A stretch of 64,000 bases of DNA from Motilimonas eburnea (GTDB taxonomy: Bacteria > Pseudomonadota > Gammaproteobacteria > Enterobacterales > CBDFNC01): assembly GCF_021295345.1 (NCBI RefSeq), contig NZ_JAIMJB010000011.1, positions 62,001 to 126,000 on the forward strand. Direction: 5' to 3'. The position numbers and the translations under genes are program-made. A model generated the notes under the pieces. That model worked only from the letters and a program-made list of their open reading frames with translations, ran no database searches and was not told the origin of the DNA. This document shows positions 61,544 to 64,000 of the stretch, piece after piece. Numbering within the stretch: the stretch's first letter is position 1; the number at the start of each line of letters is the position of its first letter.

Positions 61544-61611
61544 ATTTAAGTAGCTCAATGGTAGAGCAACGGTTTTCCGTACGCGGAGGTTCGAATCCTT
61601 CCTTAAATGCA
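61544..61611 (+). ncRNA. tRNA-like element 1 (canonical elbow, shortened anticodon arm)
   Basis: The acceptor stem ATTTAAG/CTTAAAT has 7 bp (8 with the flanking C-G). Linker TA. D arm GCTC-AATGGTA-GAGC with the conserved GG. The anticodon-position hairpin is ACGG-TTTT-CCGT, only 4 bp with a 4-base loop. A 4-base variable region follows. T arm GGAGG-TTCGAAT-CCTTC. It ends GCA, not CCA. Because there is no 7-base anticodon loop it cannot decode. It lies directly downstream of an RtcR/sigma-54 promoter and upstream of slipin and rtcB, so it is more likely a tRNA mimic than a tRNA gene. Confidence 0.8.
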
Positions 61612-61680
61612 CAGGTAGCTCAACGGTAGAGCCGCGGTCATGCCGCTTGTTGTGGGTTCGATTCCCACCCTAATAAACCA
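61609..61680 (+). ncRNA. tRNA-like element 2 (canonical elbow, weak acceptor stem)
   Basis: D arm GCTC-AACGGTA-GAGC, anticodon-position hairpin GCGG-TCATG-CCGC (4 bp, 5-base loop), variable region TTGTT, T arm GTGGG-TTCGATT-CCCAC with a perfect stem. The acceptor region pairs only as AGG/CCT (3 bp) and the element ends in CCA at 61678-61680. It begins within two bases of the end of element 1. The preserved D and T loops and the lost anticodon loop repeat the design of element 1 with a different sequence, which argues for function rather than decay. Confidence 0.75.
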
Positions 61681-61695
61681 AAAGCGAAAACCAAG

Positions 61696-61820
61696 GTTAG
61701 CAAGCCGAGGTTGCCTATGGCAGGTAAACGTAAGAGATAAAAAGTTAACAGCAAGCCGGATGCTCCCTGTTAATGGCAAACCTCAAACCTTTGCATGTTA
61801 AGCATTGCCCCCTTGCTAAC
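61696..61820 (+). ncRNA. Nested three-helix RNA structure before the slipin gene
   Basis: Outer helix GTTAGCAAG/CTTGCTAAC, 9 bp perfect (61696-61704 with 61812-61820). Middle helix GAGGTT-GCC/GGC-a-AACCTC with one bulged base (about 61707-61715 with 61775-61784). Inner helix TTAACAG/CTGTTAA (61745-61751 with 61767-61773). All three are nested in the right order over 125 bases. It lies between tRNA-like element 2 and the slipin ribosome-binding site and may be a structured RNA or a translational control element. Confidence 0.65.
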
Positions 61821-61848
61821 AACACCCTGGTTTCAATAAGGAAAAGAC

Positions 61849-63003
61849 ATGTTTAGAACGACTCAGGTAATTTCAGAAAATGAACGCGTACTCGTGTTTA
61901 AAAATCAAGTGATGAAGGATGTACTGCTACCGGGCAAGCATCAGCTCTGGGATCTGAAGCAAGAGCTTAACTTTATTCGATACGATATCAATGAACTCTT
62001 TTTTAGTGAGCCCAACGCGGAGCGTTTGTATCGCGATCATGACGTATTAAAGCCACATATTTTCTATCGCAAGTTACAGCCAAGTGAAGTGGGTTTACTT
62101 TATATCAATGAGCAATTAAGAGGCATTGTTGCACCGGGTGAGCATTTATATCTTTGGCAAGATGCGGGGGATATCCGTTTGGATACCTTGACCATAGATC
62201 AAAACATCGAAGTGGATGAACAACTGATGTTTTTAATTAAGCGAGCGGGGGCGAACAGTGCATCGCGATTAATTCGCAGTGTTCATAGCGTAGCGAGTAA
62301 GCCCATTGCCGAAGTGGTGGTAGCAAGAGAGCAGGTTGGTTTGTTGTATATCGATGGCCGGTTTAGCCAACGCTTATCGCCAGGGCAATACGCTTTCTGG
62401 CAGTTTAATCATGCCATTGAACTCAAGACCTTAGATTGTCGAACTCAGATGATAGAGATATCGGGGCAAGAGATCTTAAGTAAAGATCGCGTGACCTTGC
62501 GTATTAACCTTACCGCCAGCATCAAGATCAGGGATGCTGAGTTGGTGGCGACAAGCGTCGAGAAGGTCGACGAGTTTATTTATAAAACCTTACAGCTTGC
62601 GCTGAGAGAGTCGGTTGGTACTAAGGCGTTAGACGATATCCTGTTAGACAAACTTTATGTTAACGAAACCGTCAAGGAGCTAGTGGCCGGGCAACTTGAA
62701 GCCATCGGCGTCACTCTGGCTAACGTGGGCGTAAAAGACATTATTTTACCGGGTGAAATGAAAGCGATTTTGAATCAAGTGGTAGAAGCGCAAAAAGCGG
62801 CTGAAGCGAATGTGATCAAACGGCGTGAGGAAACCTCAGCGACGAGAAGTTTACACAATACAGCCAAGGTAATGGAAAACAACCCAACCTTAATGCGTTT
62901 AAAAGAATTGGAGGCCCTTGAAAAAGTGGCAGACCGTATTGGCAGCTTAACCGTGTTTAATGGCCTAGATGGACTGACTAACGGGCTGATTAAAATAGGT
63001 TAA
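61849..63003 (+). CDS. Slipin/SPFH-domain protein of the RNA-repair operon
   Basis: A 384-residue SPFH (stomatin/prohibitin) protein. The N-terminal half contains three copies of a unit of the form ExvgLLyi...LxPGxHxxW at about 6-34 (LLPGKHQLW), 77-104 (IVAPGEHLYLW) and 160-185 (RLSPGQYAFW). The band-7 domain proper spans about 160-330, then a helical AEANVIKRREETSATRS segment typical of slipins. No N-terminal membrane helix is seen. Slipins are known neighbours of RtcR/RtcB. Start ATG 61849 with AAGGA upstream. Its role in RNA repair is unknown. Confidence 0.88.
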   Translation: MFRTTQVISENERVLVFKNQVMKDVLLPGKHQLWDLKQELNFIRYDINELFFSEPNAERLYRDHDVLKPHIFYRKLQPSEVGLLYINEQLRGIVAPGEHLYLWQDAGDIRLDTLTIDQNIEVDEQLMFLIKRAGANSASRLIRSVHSVASKPIAEVVVAREQVGLLYIDGRFSQRLSPGQYAFWQFNHAIELKTLDCRTQMIEISGQEILSKDRVTLRINLTASIKIRDAELVATSVEKVDEFIYKTLQLALRESVGTKALDDILLDKLYVNETVKELVAGQLEAIGVTLANVGVKDIILPGEMKAILNQVVEAQKAAEANVIKRREETSATRSLHNTAKVMENNPTLMRLKELEALEKVADRIGSLTVFNGLDGLTNGLIKIG

Positions 63004-63078
63004 TTGCAAATTTACTGAGAATGAAGAAGTGCTCAAGCTCAGCTTGACGAGCAGCAAACAGAATGAATAGGAAAGACC

Positions 63079-64000
63079 ATGTGTAAAAATTATAACGTAA
63101 TTGAACAGGAAGGAATGGCAACCATCAAGGCATGGACTAAGGGGGTGCCTTTTGAAGAGCAAGCGCAACAACAGTTAAGAAATATTGCCGGTATGCCATT
63201 GGTACATTCTCATATCGCCGTGATGCCTGATGTGCATTTGGGTAAAGGGGCCACCATAGGAAGTGTGATCCCTTCGGTTGATGCCGTGATTCCTGCGGCG
63301 GTTGGGGTTGATATTGGCTGCGGTATGGTTGCGACAAAAACCACCCTGACGGCTAGTCAGTTGCCTGATAATTTGGCGGGTATTCGCCACGCATTTGAAT
63401 CGGCTGTGCCCCATGGCCGCACTCCAACGAGTCGCGGCCGCACCGATAGAGGGGCGTGGCATAACATTCCTGATGTGGTTGCAGGCGAATGGCAAAAGTT
63501 AGCGACACGCTTTGAAAAAATATGTGCTAAGCATCCTGCGATCCGTAACTGTAATCACGTGAATCATTTGGGAACCATGGGAACGGGTAATCACTTTTTA
63601 GAGCTGTGCTTAGATGAAAACGATGCGGTTTGGATCATGTTGCATTCAGGTAGTCGCGGGGTAGGGAATCGAATTGGGACCTACTTTATCGAATTGGCCA
63701 AGAAAGAAATGCAGCGTCACCAAATTAATTTGCCCGATATGGACTTAGCTTATCTTTCAGAAGGAAGTGAATACTTTGATGACTATGTCGAGGCGGTGGA
63801 ATGGGCGCAAGATTTTGCTGCCAAAAATAGAGAGATCATGATGTTTAATGCCATAGCCGCCTTGCGTAAGCAACTGCCTGTTGACTTCTCTACCGCTGAG
63901 CTCGCTGTGAATTGCCATCACAACTATATCTCGCGAGAGCATCACTTTGGTAAAGACTGTTTTGTGACTCGAAAGGGTGCAGTGAGAGCACAAAAAGGCG
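63079..64000 (+). CDS. rtcB: RNA-splicing ligase RtcB (C-terminus beyond window)
   Basis: The first 307 codons of RtcB, cut by the window end (E. coli RtcB has 408 residues). RtcB joins 2',3'-cyclic phosphate or 3'-phosphate RNA ends to 5'-OH ends using GTP and Mn2+. Metal-site residues are in place: D78 and C81 in VGVDIGCGM, H172 in GTGNHFLEL, H189 in LHSGSRGVG, and the NCHHNY motif at 278-283. It follows the slipin gene by 75 bp, in the same unit driven by the sigma-54 promoter. Confidence 0.95.
   Translation, partial: MCKNYNVIEQEGMATIKAWTKGVPFEEQAQQQLRNIAGMPLVHSHIAVMPDVHLGKGATIGSVIPSVDAVIPAAVGVDIGCGMVATKTTLTASQLPDNLAGIRHAFESAVPHGRTPTSRGRTDRGAWHNIPDVVAGEWQKLATRFEKICAKHPAIRNCNHVNHLGTMGTGNHFLELCLDENDAVWIMLHSGSRGVGNRIGTYFIELAKKEMQRHQINLPDMDLAYLSEGSEYFDDYVEAVEWAQDFAAKNREIMMFNAIAALRKQLPVDFSTAELAVNCHHNYISREHHFGKDCFVTRKGAVRAQKG

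Noticed and set aside
61544-61680. Two functional tRNA genes
   Set aside because: The D and T arms are canonical, but neither has a 5-bp stem with a 7-base anticodon loop, element 1 does not end in CCA and element 2 has only a 3-bp acceptor stem.
63034-63046. CAAGCT-C-AGCTTG dyad between slipin and rtcB
   Set aside because: Too short a loop to be a hairpin and not clearly an operator; it may be chance.

Overview
The window looks like a chromosomal segment of a marine-type gammaproteobacterium, probably in or near the Alteromonadales/Shewanella group. The evidence is gene content and order: a def-fmt-rsmB-trkA-trkH block divergent from lysM-dprA-smg-yrdD, a complete S10-spc-alpha ribosomal cluster, and rplQ-bfr-...-uvrA-...-yajR-ssb, an order also found in pseudomonads. 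A single-chain acetyl-CoA carboxylase of the kind annotated in Shewanella supports this placement. The genus is an inference and was not tested.

Layout. 1-4.9 kb: an N-terminal piece of a membrane-anchored regulator (cut by the window edge), a UbiB/ABC1 kinase-like protein, a CadC-type membrane regulator and a secreted PQQ-type beta-propeller. 5-10.6 kb: a 1521-residue fused acetyl-CoA carboxylase with a divergent LysR regulator. 10.6-12.4 kb: a LytS/LytTR two-component pair. 12.4-13.4 kb: a gene-poor stretch with an orphan terminator, a tandem hairpin repeat array and a small membrane protein. 13.5-16.6 kb: sirB2, a small membrane protein, rmuC, a small secreted protein and glpQ/ugpQ. 16.6-22.3 kb: trkH, trkA, rsmB, fmt, def on the minus strand. 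22.4-29.5 kb: lysM, dprA, smg, yrdD, hemF, a truncated haemoglobin, aroE, yrdB, a 268-bp MITE-like element and dapB. 29.5-34.9 kb: a secreted AstE/AspA-like protein, tmcA and a GAF-GGDEF diguanylate cyclase. 34.9-48.7 kb: the S10, spc and alpha operons with their leaders, terminators and promoters. 48.7-59.7 kb: two complementary bacterioferritins behind a perfect FNR-type box, a Pseudomonas-type dapD, a lytic transglycosylase, a PglL-like ligase, uvrA with an SOS box, a VpsT/CsgD-like regulator, yajR and ssb.

59.7-64 kb is the most unusual region: an RNA-repair locus. RtcR (CARF domain plus sigma-54 activator) is divergent from a transcription unit that begins at a near-consensus sigma-54 promoter. 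Before any protein gene, that unit carries a chain of RNA modules: a 5' helix-closed segment, two consecutive tRNA-like elements with canonical D and T arms but shrunken anticodon arms, and a nested three-helix structure. A slipin/SPFH protein with three repeated N-terminal units and the RNA ligase RtcB (cut by the window end) follow. This combines a stress-sensing activator, an RNA ligase, a membrane-scaffold-type protein and tRNA-mimic RNAs. It is the best candidate for an under-described system here.
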